A stretch of 64,000 nucleotides of DNA, taken from Pithys albifrons albifrons. Taxonomy: Eukaryota; Chordata; Aves; Passeriformes; Thamnophilidae. The first letter of the stretch is position 1. Each line of letters starts with the position of its first letter. The stretch spans positions 24,479,224 to 24,543,223 of the forward strand of contig NC_092463.1 in NCBI RefSeq assembly GCF_047495875.1. The letters are read 5' to 3'. Below the pieces are notes generated by a model. It worked only from the letters and a program-made list of their open reading frames with translations, ran no database searches and was not told the origin of the DNA. Of the stretch, positions 48,763 through 64,000 are shown piece by piece. The position numbers and the translations under genes are program-made.

Positions 48763-49180
48763 CTGGCTCCGCAGGTCAAGTCACGCCCCACCCGCACCCT
48801 GGGCCGCCCCGCACCTTTAAGGGCGGCGGCAGGAAGCGGCGCGGAGTCGCGGCCGCCCCGGTGCCAGCCCCGCAGTGACCCCCGGGAGCGTGAGGCCGCG
48901 TGCGGCGCCGGGCCGGGCCGAGCCGGGCCGGGCCGCCCCTCCCCGCCGGCCCCCGCCCTCCCCTCCCCCGCCAGGAAGCGGGCCATCCCCGCCACCCCGG
49001 CCCAGATGAAAGCGGAGCGGGCTGGGGGTCACTTCCAAAGCTAAAGTGATAATGGCCATTGTCCCGCCGCCGCCGCGCTTAAAGGGCCCGCCGCCTCCGG
49101 CAACCCTGCCCCGCTGCGTCCCGGTGTGCCCCGCCACTCTGTGCCCCACAGCTTCCTTCTGTCCCGCGCCCTCGCCGGGC
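48240..49180 (-). promoter_or_regulatory. VRTN: CpG island: VRTN promoter and 5' non-coding exon
   Basis: Nearly 1 kb is very rich in G, C and CpG. A strong minus-strand donor (CAG|GTGAGT) lies at the 48,763/48,762 boundary, so VRTN exon 1 ends at 48,763 and starts somewhere upstream, probably between 48,800 and 49,100. Splicing to 45,341 gives CAGG before the ATG, with A at -3, a good initiation context. In the spliced RNA the reading frame upstream of the ATG has no stop for at least 45 codons but no ATG either. Frames of 119-221 codons on both strands here are GC-driven shadows. Confidence 0.75.
48763..48830 (-). other. VRTN: VRTN exon 1 (5' non-coding), 3' part
   Basis: The exon boundary at 48,763 is set by the donor GGAGCCAG|GTGAGTAC on the minus strand. 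The upstream end is not defined by the sequence; only the last stretch is marked here. It contains no ATG, so translation should begin at the second base of exon 2. Confidence 0.6.
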
Positions 49181-51402
49181 TTGCAGCCCCGTGGCGGGTA
49201 GCAGAGCCCACTGGGGCCGCGGGGTGTGGTGGGTTGGACGCCTGCGTGGAGCACCCCTGGTGTTCCACGGGGGTCAGGCAGGTCCCAGGTGGATGTCACT
49301 GCAGCCCCAGGGTTGGCCCAGCTTGTGTGTGTGTCTGCCCCGCTCCCCAGTTGCTCCTGATGCGGCCACAGTCCTTCAGTCTTGCTAGCTAAGAGATAGT
49401 TACCGTTTCCTTTCCCCTCCCCAAGTGATGCTCTCTACCCGGCAAGGCCAGGCTGGTAGGACCCCATGGCTCCTAAAGCAGATGAAGATCAAGTATGCTG
49501 CCCTTCAAAATTTTCTTGTTTGTCTGTGGGAAGCACACAAATGCCAGCAGCCTTTTTCCCTGCCCTCGTCTCTGGACAGCCTCCTGAACAGTCCCGCATC
49601 TGCATCCCATGCCTGGGCCCTCTGTGGAGCTGCCTTCTTTCCCGCTGTCTCTGCCCCACTGCCTCCCCAGCCTAATCTCAGGGCCGAGGTCCCCCTCATT
49701 AACTGTGCTCTCACAATGGGTTCATCCTGTCCCTTGTGTATCACGTGAGGCTGTGCAAACAGCAGGCACATCAGGCACCTCACTCCAGCATCACTAAGCT
49801 GCCAACACCAGCTCCACCCCATGACCTCTTCACGTGTCCAGAACCCTAGAGCTTCCTCCAGGACCCATCTCATCCCAAGCTACACCACTCCAAAAGAGGA
49901 CCCCAAGGAGGCCATCTACTCTTGGGTGTGAGGGCTGGAAGCATTTTAACAATCTGGTCTCAGTGCCTCATGTTCACTGTGTGTGTAGCTCTGGTTGCAG
50001 ACAGAACTAGTTTCCTCTCTGCAGTCTATCCCTGGGGACCAGTCTGGAACCTGCCACAGCCCCCTAAACCCAGTGAAGGGGCACAAAGTAACTCCTGATG
50101 CCAGAGACTTGCTGCCACGACCCTCTGGGAACCTCACCTTGGCACTTATTTCTGCTGCAGCATTTGGCAGTGAGAGGGCTCACCACATATGGGACTCTTG
50201 TGCAATTCAGTCATTTCAAATGGGGAAAATGTGCCCAGCTCCCTCTCCTGCTGCCTTCCCTTCCACATCAGTCCAGGAGCAAGCATTGTCACACAAATCA
50301 AGGCATACCTTCACTGCTCAGAAGCACATACCCCAGAGCATTTTCTCCCCCTTCTCTTGTCTCACATCTGAGCCCAGGAACGAGTCAAGGAGGGTTTGAC
50401 AGGAGGAATGGGCTCTCTGGAAGCTGTGGACTGGCTGCTTGAGAGTCCTTCCAGCTTCAGTTAGGAGTCACCACCCCAGGTGACACTGAACCTCGGCCTT
50501 CAGTGCTCACAAGTGTCACTCTCACGGAACACAGAGAAGCTATAGTGCAAGGAAGAGAGACCTAAATCATCCCCTGCTGAGCTTTTTTCCCCCTCAGGCA
50601 ATCTTTGTATCTCTAAAGCCAGCTCTGCTCTCGCTATCAACCTGTCCAGTCCTGGCTCTTTCCCCTCTATCCCGCCCCTCCCCCGGCAGGCTCATGTTCA
50701 TCTCCACAGCTGCTGAGCTTCCCTTCTCATCCTTCATCCTTTTAACTTCTTCGGTTGCAAATGCAAAGTGGTGCTCACAGGGCAGTGAGACACTGGTAAA
50801 TGCCAGAGTCAGCAGGGTCAGTGATTAACATAGGAGCTGGAAAACACACAAAGAGACAGCCTGGGCAGTTCTGTTATGCAGATGACTGCACACACACGCT
50901 TCCAGCTTATAAACAAGTAGTTAACATTTTTCTGTTCCTTGGAGGAGTTCGGTGGGGGACCAGAGTGCTTCCTGCTTTGGCGCAGGATGCTTCAGCATGA
51001 CAGTAGGCTGTGGAGACCTTTGCAGTTTAGTTCTCGCTGCCAGAAACTTTTCTACCTGTTGTGCTTTAATGTGCCTGCTGCAGCCCATTCTCTCTCAGAC
51101 AAGGCCATGAGAAAAAGTGGAGAGGCATCAAGTTGCAGGGGGTCTCAGAGCACCATGTTTCCAGCCATGCTGTAAGGCTGGTTTTACTGCTCCAAGTTTG
51201 GGCATGGAGTCTTCTCCCAAGTCAAGAGCAACCTCTGTGTTCAGCAGATAAAATTTTTGTTGACTTGAACCTCATGAGGAAGGGTGTCTCAAGGAGTTGA
51301 TGCTGGGTTCTTGTATAATAACTTAGGGCTTCCTCTGGTTCTGTCACTGCAATGTGACAATTCTTACAGTGCCACACATGGGGTCAACATTTAAACAGTT
51401 AT

Positions 51403-51444
51403 CCACCACATCAGGGAAGTTCCCCACCACATCAGAGAAGTTCC
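51403..51444 (+). repeat. 21-bp direct tandem duplication
   Basis: Two adjacent 21-base copies beginning CCACCACATCAG differ at one position (GGG versus GAG). This is a small local duplication, probably from replication slippage. Confidence 0.75.
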
Positions 51445-54400
51445 CCAGTTCTGCCTCCACTGCCACCTAAGGAACCTCCAGAAGTGGAGGGAGTCAGAGC
51501 ACCCTATCCACTGCAGGGCTGTCCATGGGCAGACCAGAGGAGACTATTCAGATAGGATGGGATATGACTGAAACACCGGGGACAGCCAAATGCTATTTGG
51601 GGCAGACTGTGGGCCAGTTGCCAAACCACCTCTGGAACTGGAACAGGTTGACTCAAACTACTCCATGATCCACTTATGATCTATACATAGGCTAAATTGA
51701 CATTGCTGGTGCTCTGGCTTCTATTTTCCCATCTTTCTTCCTCCAGAGCACTGCAGAATCTGAAACTGAGTGCTGTCATCTTTCTGAGAAGTCAGGGGAG
51801 CTGGGTCTGCTGAGAAATGAGAGACAGAAATGAGAGCTTCCAGGAGGGTCCTAAGTGTCTACTGTCTTGGCTGGGTTTCTCTTCTGTGCCTGGCCCTGTC
51901 TGTGTCCCTTCACAGGGAAAGAGCAATGAATAGAGCCTGCAGTCTGAATTGGCAACAGAAATATGGTTCCTGGAGCTGCAATATGCCCACCAGTCTAAGG
52001 GCGAAGAAATGTCAAGTTATTCTGGTATGATTGTTCCCAAGAGGGAACTGGAAAACATAGACTCTGCACCAATTTTTGTAGTAACTTGTTCAAGGTGAAT
52101 GACACAAGACCTGTTTTGGGGTTCACATCATCTGGCATTTCCTTTTCCCAGACCTGAACCCACCTCTGAACCCATTGCCTCATGTCTGCTAGAACCCTTA
52201 AAGTGATGCTCAGAGAGGCTGCTGGGCTCTGCAGAGAGGTCCTGTGAGGCACCCTTCTGTCTATGTGTGCCCCAGGACAGTGCTGGACACTAGCAGACAG
52301 TAGATTTTGTTCAGTTCTGCTTAAATCACACCAAGAGGGAGAGTGACAAACTGCAGAGAGTTTTCAGCCAAGAGCAACAGAGCTGGAGTGATTATAATAG
52401 GAGATGATCTGAGGAGAAATTCTATTCAGTGATGCTGAAGTGAGAACTGGTGGGCAGGACATCAAGTGCATCAACCTCAAGTGCGAGAGTGGTTAATAGG
52501 AGTGACTTCAGCCATGGGACTGAGGATAGAAGGGCAGCACATAGGACAGAAGTATGTGGCCTGAACTTGAGGACAGTTTGGTGGCAAGGCCCAGCCAGGA
52601 GTTTCATCTCCCAGGTGAAGCGGAGAACTGGCCTATGCATTAGATCCCACCTTGGATAAGAGACTGAGGCCCCTAACTCTCCCACACCCTCTTGATGTCC
52701 TCCTTTGAAGTGACTCAGTGCTCAGAGTCATTCCCCTTCCTCCAGCACCCCTCAGTGCTGCTTACTTCCCATCCTGTAGAGAACACGCAGAGCCCTCAAT
52801 GCTGTTCTCTCTGGGACTAAGATCCCTTTACCAGGGGACCTCAGTGTTGTCTACTGAGAGTCACCTAGAGTACTGTGTCCCTCTCCCAATAGTGGTTGCC
52901 TCCCAGTTCATCTTCTGGGTGATGTTCAACACTGACCAGTCTAATGCACCAGGAGTGCACAAGAGAGCCAGGTCGGCCGGCCCCCTTCCCTGGGGTACCA
53001 GAGCCCTGACAGTAGGTCCCATCTCTAATTCACCTCTGCTCAGCTTGGGGCTCTTCTCCCTTCTGGCTTCTGTCCAGCTGACCTCCCTCTTCCTTCCCAC
53101 TTCATGAGATTGGAGGGAGGGTTTGAACTTGGTGTTGGCACTGTGCTATTTTTCTACAAGGCCCCATGAGGGTCCCTGGCACACGGGAGGGAATTGAACA
53201 TGAAGCACCAAGTGCAGTACCATAGCACCAAGCAAGGCTCAGGAGTTGGCCGCATCCTGGGGTCCTGGCCATAGGTGGGAGGGGTGGAGGAGAGCTGGGA
53301 ACTGCAGGAGATTCAAAGTCAAGATCAAAGCATTTCCCTCTGAAGCCCTAACACTCTTCTTCCCTCCCACTTGCACATAAAAGCACTTTGCCCTCAGCGG
53401 GCTCTCCACTGGGGAGGGTGGGTGGAGGAGGGGTCTGCTTTCCCCCTCACTTTTCCAATGTTACTAATAATTCTTCTCATAGGTGAAATGGTGAAAATCC
53501 TTTACCTGTCTCCCCTGTGCCTCCTTCTTACCAGATCCAAAGGGCCTGAAGCTGTTTCAATGGCTGTAAGTTCATGGCAGATCTGGCCTGCTTTAGGGTG
53601 TTACCAGCCGATATCAGCATGGGGGAGATGCAGCAAGCAAAGCCTTTGAAGTGTACAGTAGAAAGACACTTAGAGGCAAAGCACAAGGAAGGAGGATTGA
53701 AAAGAAAGCAGAGCAGTTTGGCCCACAGGAGGGGAACGGCTAATTAAGGCACAGTGTGGAGAAGGAAAGGCAGAATCATTAAGATATCACAGCAGGAGCC
53801 CGTGATGTGGCTCCATGGAGGTTTAAGCCATGCTGAGCATGGCCTCTGCTTGTTTGCCTTCCTCAGTTCCCCATTCCCACCCTTTGCTTTGGGGTGGCAC
53901 AGGAGTGTGTGGAACTCTGACAGCCAATTCAGGTTGCTGGTCCAGGTGAAAATTAGTTGGTTTAATTCATACCCTAACACAGACAGAGCTGAAACTCAGG
54001 ATGGGAGTCTTCATTACCTCTCTGTTATTAATGATCTAACAGAGGGCTAAAGCTTGCAGGTGACCCCAAACTGAAGAAGCTGCAAGCTCTAGTGAGGACA
54101 GGCACATATGAAGAAACTAGAAATTGGAAACATGGGCAGGAAATGGTGGATGCAGTTTTGGAAAGCCCATGAAAGGGATAATCTTCTGGCAGTGGTTCAT
54201 TATGCAACCTTGCACAACGCCAGCAGCATTAAGGAAGACCTGTGAAAGAGGGAAAGCAAGCTGCAGAGTCAAGGCTGAGTTTTGTGTTTCTTTCTGTGAT
54301 CATGGCAGCTGCTGCTTACTTCAGAGTACACCCAGGGCCACTTGCCCCTCAAAGGCAATGAAGGATGGGTTTGTCAGGCTTGTCCCTGCATCCCAGCGAC

Positions 54401-55887
54401 AGGCCAACAGGCAGAGAGGGACCACAGGGAAATGGGAGCACAGAGGGGCAGTGGGGACTGCCATGAGTTGGGGGGTGCAGGAGGATCTGGCTTTCCTCAC
54501 CAGTCCAGGGTAGGGCAAAAATACATCGAACAGGAGACAGGGGAGGAGGGGGGATGGGATGTTTCACACCTAGCAAGCAGGAGCAGATGGGGCTGGAGTT
54601 AAACACCACAAGAAATTAGCTCGAACTGCCTCAAGGAGCCAAAGCCATGCCCAGCTCTTGCTTCTCTGGATTCGTGGCACTTTAGTGACAGGTTAGCCAT
54701 TCAGAGGAGGTTTCTCTTGGGTCTGCTAGTCAGGAAGCTGAGATATGGCCCTTCAGTGCAAACAGACCCATAAAACCCTGCTCAAGTTGTGATTCCCCAG
54801 TCCTTTCTCAAGCCCTGCCCCCAGGCACACACTGAAATGGCCACGGTGTTTGCTGGGGGAGAAACGTGAGAAGTAGAGCTGGAGTGCTGTAAAAGATGTA
54901 AATGTTTCTGTGCTGAGAGCTGCTCTGAGTGTCTAGGGCACAGCCTCGGAGGGGGGACAGAGAGGCACCCAGAAGACACTTCTCTTTTGTTCTTGATCTT
55001 GGCTGCCTTAGGAGCGTTCCCAGGAAAAATCCTGAAGCTGATACACTAAAGGGAGCTCACTTGTGCTATATCAGGTGGTGTCATGGGGTGACAGGGACAG
55101 AACAAAGGGCAGGGAGGAGGAAGAGGTAGAAGGAAGAGCTTGGGATAGACAGTTGTGGCCGTCTGAGATCCTCTGGCTCCCTTCGTGCTGAGAAGCTATT
55201 TCATCAGTTGGGAAGGGGAGGAATATACCTTTATCATAAAGAGAGCAAAAGAGTCAGTTCAATCCCAGTAACTACTGACACAATAGCCACAGCTGCAGTG
55301 CTGCACTATGAGAGGATGTGACTGCCTGGGAGCAACCGTCACTCAGGTCTGATGCAACAGCTGAGAAAAAAATTCTTTTAACATAAAAATTAGTCATCAC
55401 TGAGGTCAGGTTTTCACAGAGCAGATCTCTGCCCTGTGGAGCTTAACCTTTAGGTATGACTGATAGCACTGTGAATTCCATCAGTAAAAGAGCTGAGAGA
55501 GAGAGATGAGGGCAAGGAGAAAGGGACACTGCTTAGGGAGAGGGCCATTTGCTGAGGAAACAGATTGATGTGTCTTCTATCATCCCTGAGTCCATATATT
55601 CTGATTTTGTATATTGAAGTATCTGGACCACTGAGCAGGTAGCAGCAGAGCAAAGAAGATGAGGATGAGGGAAGAGGAAGAGGGCTGGGAGGCCGGGAAC
55701 TGGGAGAAGAACAAAACTACTTGGCACATGGGAAAAGGGACCTATAGGGTATGTGCAGAAGCCCAAAGGCTCTGCAGAAGAAATGGCATCAACAGTATGG
55801 CATCCAGGTGTGAGAGACACACGAGAAAGGAAGGGATACCAGCTCATAGGATCCCTCATATTATCAAACTTGTCCTGAAATTTACTT

Positions 55888-55919
55888 GTTTCATAACCCA
55901 GAGTTCTGGGTTATGAAAC
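55888..55919. repeat. 32-bp near-perfect palindrome (15-bp arms, 2-bp centre)
   Basis: GTTTCATAACCCAGA at 55,888-55,902 is followed, after GT, by its exact reverse complement at 55,905-55,919. Fifteen matched base pairs around a two-base spacer are far beyond chance for a window of this size. It lies about 1.1 kb upstream of the ABCD4 start codon. It may be a fold-back duplication from template switching or the fused ends of a small element. No flanking target-site duplication is obvious. Confidence 0.85.
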
Positions 55920-56534
55920 CAGAACCCAATCCAAATCTGAAAGAAAAAAAAAAAGTTGGTTTCTGTATTAAACTTGGGATCACTGAGAAGCCAAAGCGGG
56001 TCCATTCACTGACAAAGCCCATTGCTGATTTCTTGAAGGCCTTCCTAGCCTCTGCCCGGGATTTCGCTCTGCCCCACTCCTGTTCATGCAGGAGGGCGGG
56101 GAGCACACACTGCCATTCACCGTAACGCTCGGAATTGCTGCCTTATCCCAAGGTTCCGGTCTGAGAAATCCGCCGCAGTGGCCACCGCAAGTTGAGAGTC
56201 CTTTCGAAGCGACCTGACACTTCACTGCCCACCCTAAAATAAGCCATACATGCAGAATCAGTACCGGTCCTTCCTGTGTCCCCTGTGACAGTGGGCAGTA
56301 CCCGCTGCCCCCGGGGACCGTCCCTCAGCCTCTGCGATCCCAAAAGGGAGCAGCTCGCGCCTGTCCAGCTCCTTCCGCGGGAGACGAGGAGCCAGTGCGC
56401 GATTTCTCCGGGCCTGCTGCCTGTGGCTCGGCCCCGGAGCCTGCCCGGCAGCCCCGGGCCGGCTGTGTGAGCAGGCGGGCGCGGCGGAGGTGAGGGCCGG
56501 GAGCGTATCCAGAGCCCCAGAACCCCCGCGGGGA

Positions 56535-56626
56535 GCTGAGCGCGGCGTGCTGAGTGAGCGCGGGGAGCTGAGTGAGCGCGGCGTGCTGAGTGAGCGCGGG
56601 GAGCTGAGTGAGCGCGGGGTGCTGAG
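56535..56626 (+). repeat. 18-bp GC-rich minisatellite upstream of ABCD4
   Basis: Four full copies of an 18-base unit beginning GCTGAGTGAGCGCGG occupy 56,549-56,620, with partial copies on both sides. The last three bases alternate between GGA and CGT in the first three copies, so a 36-bp higher-order period is visible. Such arrays in promoter CpG islands are often variable in copy number. Confidence 0.85.
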
Positions 56627-56880
56627 CACAGCGCGGAGTGCAGAGCGCGGGTGCCCCGCGGGGCGCCGCCGTGGGGCCCGCCCACACAAACACACACGTC
56701 GCCACCAGGGGGAGCTGTACCCGCAGTGAGAGCGGCGCTCCGCCAGGGGGCGCTCCCGCCGGGTCTCGCCCGGGAGAGGCGGCGCCGGCGGCGAGATCTC
56801 TATGGTGACGCCGCGGGCGGGAGCAGCGCATGTGGCGGCGGCGGTGGCCGCCCCCTTGCGGGCGGGCGGGGCCGGGAGGA

Positions 56881-56924
56881 GCTGGTGCCGGGGCCGGGCG
56901 GGGCTGGTGCCGGGGCCGGGCGGG
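56881..56924 (+). repeat. 22-bp perfect direct duplication in the ABCD4 leader
   Basis: Two identical adjacent 22-base copies beginning GCTGGTGCCGGGG lie 70 bases before the ABCD4 start codon. The length is not a multiple of three, so copy-number change would alter any frame reading through it, including the one from the upstream ATG at 56,802. Confidence 0.8.
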
Positions 56925-56993
56925 ATTGGGGCTGGCACTTCCCGGGCAACGCCCGCGGCAGGCGCGGTCGCTCGCCCGGTCTGGCGGGACCCG

Positions 56994-62553
<5,560 letters not shown>

Positions 62554-64000
62554 GTTAGTAGTGTTCATTTCTTTATATCTTCATACGGACTGTCCCAGTT
62601 CAGGACATCCTTGTTGTATTCATACATCCCAGAGGAGTCCAAGTCCTGTTGCTGCAACCAGAGCTTTCTGCCTCCTCCTTTCCATTAGAGCGTCATACAG
62701 CCTGACACATGATATGTTATTTCCATTCTGTGCACCATCTTCAGAAATAATCCACAACTGAAGACAACTGTTTTTCCTCTGCCTCCCTTCTAACATCCCC
62801 AGAGGCCAGATACAGATCTGGTGCTGGCTTAGAAACAATTGGTGGTATTTTGCCAGGTCCATACCTGGAAGATTGCTGGAAGTTAAACCATGTCTTGTTC
62901 TTCTGAGAATTTGCTGCGTGTTGCTAACACCTGCTGTTAGTAACCTGTATGTCGTCTGTGAGTGTGGAAGCTGCTGCCTGGCCACCTTCCCTCTGCTTGC
63001 TCCTCTTGGTCAGTCTGTACCCTGACCCTCCCTTTGCTGTACTGCTGCTCTGAATTTGCTCAGAGGCATTAACCCCAGAGCTGAGCAGTTGTGAGCCTGG
63101 CAGCATCTCCTTGTTCAGTGATGCCCTGAAGTCTGTTGAACTGCTGCTTGGTTCACAGAAATGTTGAGAACACAGGAAAAGAGTCATGATTTTACTGCAA
63201 CTTGTTTTGGGGTGGCAGGAGGTTGTTGCTTCTCTCTTGTCACAAGTTTGCCCTTACCCTGCACATTGCAAAATTGCACTTTTCCCAGAATTTAAACAAG
63301 TAGCATCTGTCCTCTCTGTGGTCTTCCCTGCCTGTGATCAGTATTTGTCTCCTTCATGCTGTAATGACTGGGCATTTCAAGTGTTGTGGTGCTGTCCCCA
63401 AAGAGTTTGATTCAAAATCACTTATTTCATAAAGATTTATATTGAGAGGTATGAAACTGATTTAAATAACTGAAATCAATCTTGGTTTGCATTAGCAAGT
63501 CTGAGTTACTTCTTTGTGGACTGGTTGATTCCTAGTGGTTGATGATAATTTTTTGTAATGGAGAAGATACTCTAGTTACGTGCTCTTATTTAAGCTGCAA
63601 TTCTTTTCCTCAGAATTTTGAAGTTTTTTATTCTATTACTAAGTAGAAAATGAAAAATTAATCATACCAGAAAACAGAGTGTCTTACTTCAGTGCAGTGT
63701 GTTAATAGAAAAGGTTCATTTTGTGGGAAACCAGAATTAAATTGAACTGCACAAAACCAGGAATTTTCATGGCATTCCTCTTAATTAAAAATAAATAAAT
63801 TATTTTAAAGGTTGCATTCCTAGAATCCTGCAAGAGGAGGAGCATGAAGTGAGTGGTTGGTTTTGACTGCTCAGCTTCTCTAGCTGTTAGACCTTGTCCT
63901 CTTGCACCTGTCTGACCATTGTTTTGGTTAAGGAAGAAATAAAAGCTGAGCACTGTCACTTCTTTAAGTTTTTGTTTCTAAGCCTTTGGCAAACTTGCTT
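62554..64000 (+). other. ABCD4: ABCD4 intron 7, truncated by the window edge
   Basis: I see no further ABCD4 coding sequence to the end of the window. The exon expected next, starting with the AGHVEH-type residues in mammals, is absent, so the intron runs on to the right. The last 600 bases are AT-rich. Confidence 0.7.

Larger units (their letters stand above)
49181..56280. other. Gene-free interval between the VRTN and ABCD4 promoters
   Basis: The two divergently transcribed genes are separated by about 7 kb in which I recognise no coding sequence. It holds a 21-bp tandem duplication at 51,403-51,444 and a 32-bp palindrome at 55,888-55,919. Upstream regulatory sequences for both genes could lie here, but none is identifiable by eye. 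Confidence 0.5.

Noticed and set aside
48235..49299. Frames of 119-221 codons at the VRTN CpG island
   Set aside because: GC-driven; the region is promoter and 5' non-coding exon, with a splice donor in the middle.

Overview
This window is vertebrate nuclear DNA, most likely from a bird and probably a songbird. Genes are split by GT-AG introns, intergenic space is long, four CpG islands mark promoters, and there is no bacterial-style gene packing. Three protein-coding genes are recognisable, in the order SYNDIG1L (+), VRTN (-), ABCD4 (+, cut by the right edge). From memory this is the neighbourhood seen on human chromosome 14q24 (ABCD4-VRTN-SYNDIG1L-NPC2), read in the opposite direction. The bird and songbird inference rests on compact introns and on a SINE-like element in ABCD4 intron 4: a tRNA-Ile-like head joined to a CR1-type 3' tail, the architecture described for TguSINE1 of zebra finch.

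Layout. From 1 to about 17,400 I find no gene, and no NPC2 exon, although NPC2 would be expected on this side. CpG islands at about 17,470-17,920 and 22,720-23,120 are candidate promoters for SYNDIG1L. The first carries a strong splice donor at 17,841. The SYNDIG1L coding exons lie at 28,905-29,333, 30,557-30,694 and 32,322-32,480, and a poly(A) signal at 34,047 probably ends its 3' UTR. A gene-free interval of about 8 kb follows. It separates SYNDIG1L from the convergently transcribed VRTN, whose poly(A) signal is at 42,381 on the minus strand. VRTN has its whole coding region in one exon (45,340 down to 43,313), a 3.4 kb intron and a 5' non-coding exon in the CpG island at 48,240-49,180. About 7 kb of gene-free DNA then leads to the CpG island at 56,290-57,290, where ABCD4 starts. 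Seven ABCD4 exons (residues 1-244, most of the membrane domain) are present. The ATP-binding half lies beyond the window.

The three genes are not a functional unit. SYNDIG1L is a neuronal two-pass membrane protein of the CD225/dispanin family, VRTN is a nuclear DNA-binding protein linked to vertebral number, and ABCD4 is the lysosomal cobalamin ABC transporter. What they share is ancient synteny. I saw no undescribed multi-gene system. The items most worth a second look are the degenerate OTU-like domain and repeated STYYxW modules of vertnin, the tRNA-Ile/CR1 SINE, a 32-bp perfect palindrome upstream of ABCD4, GC-rich tandem repeats and an in-frame upstream ATG at the ABCD4 promoter, and the unassigned CpG island at 22.7 kb.
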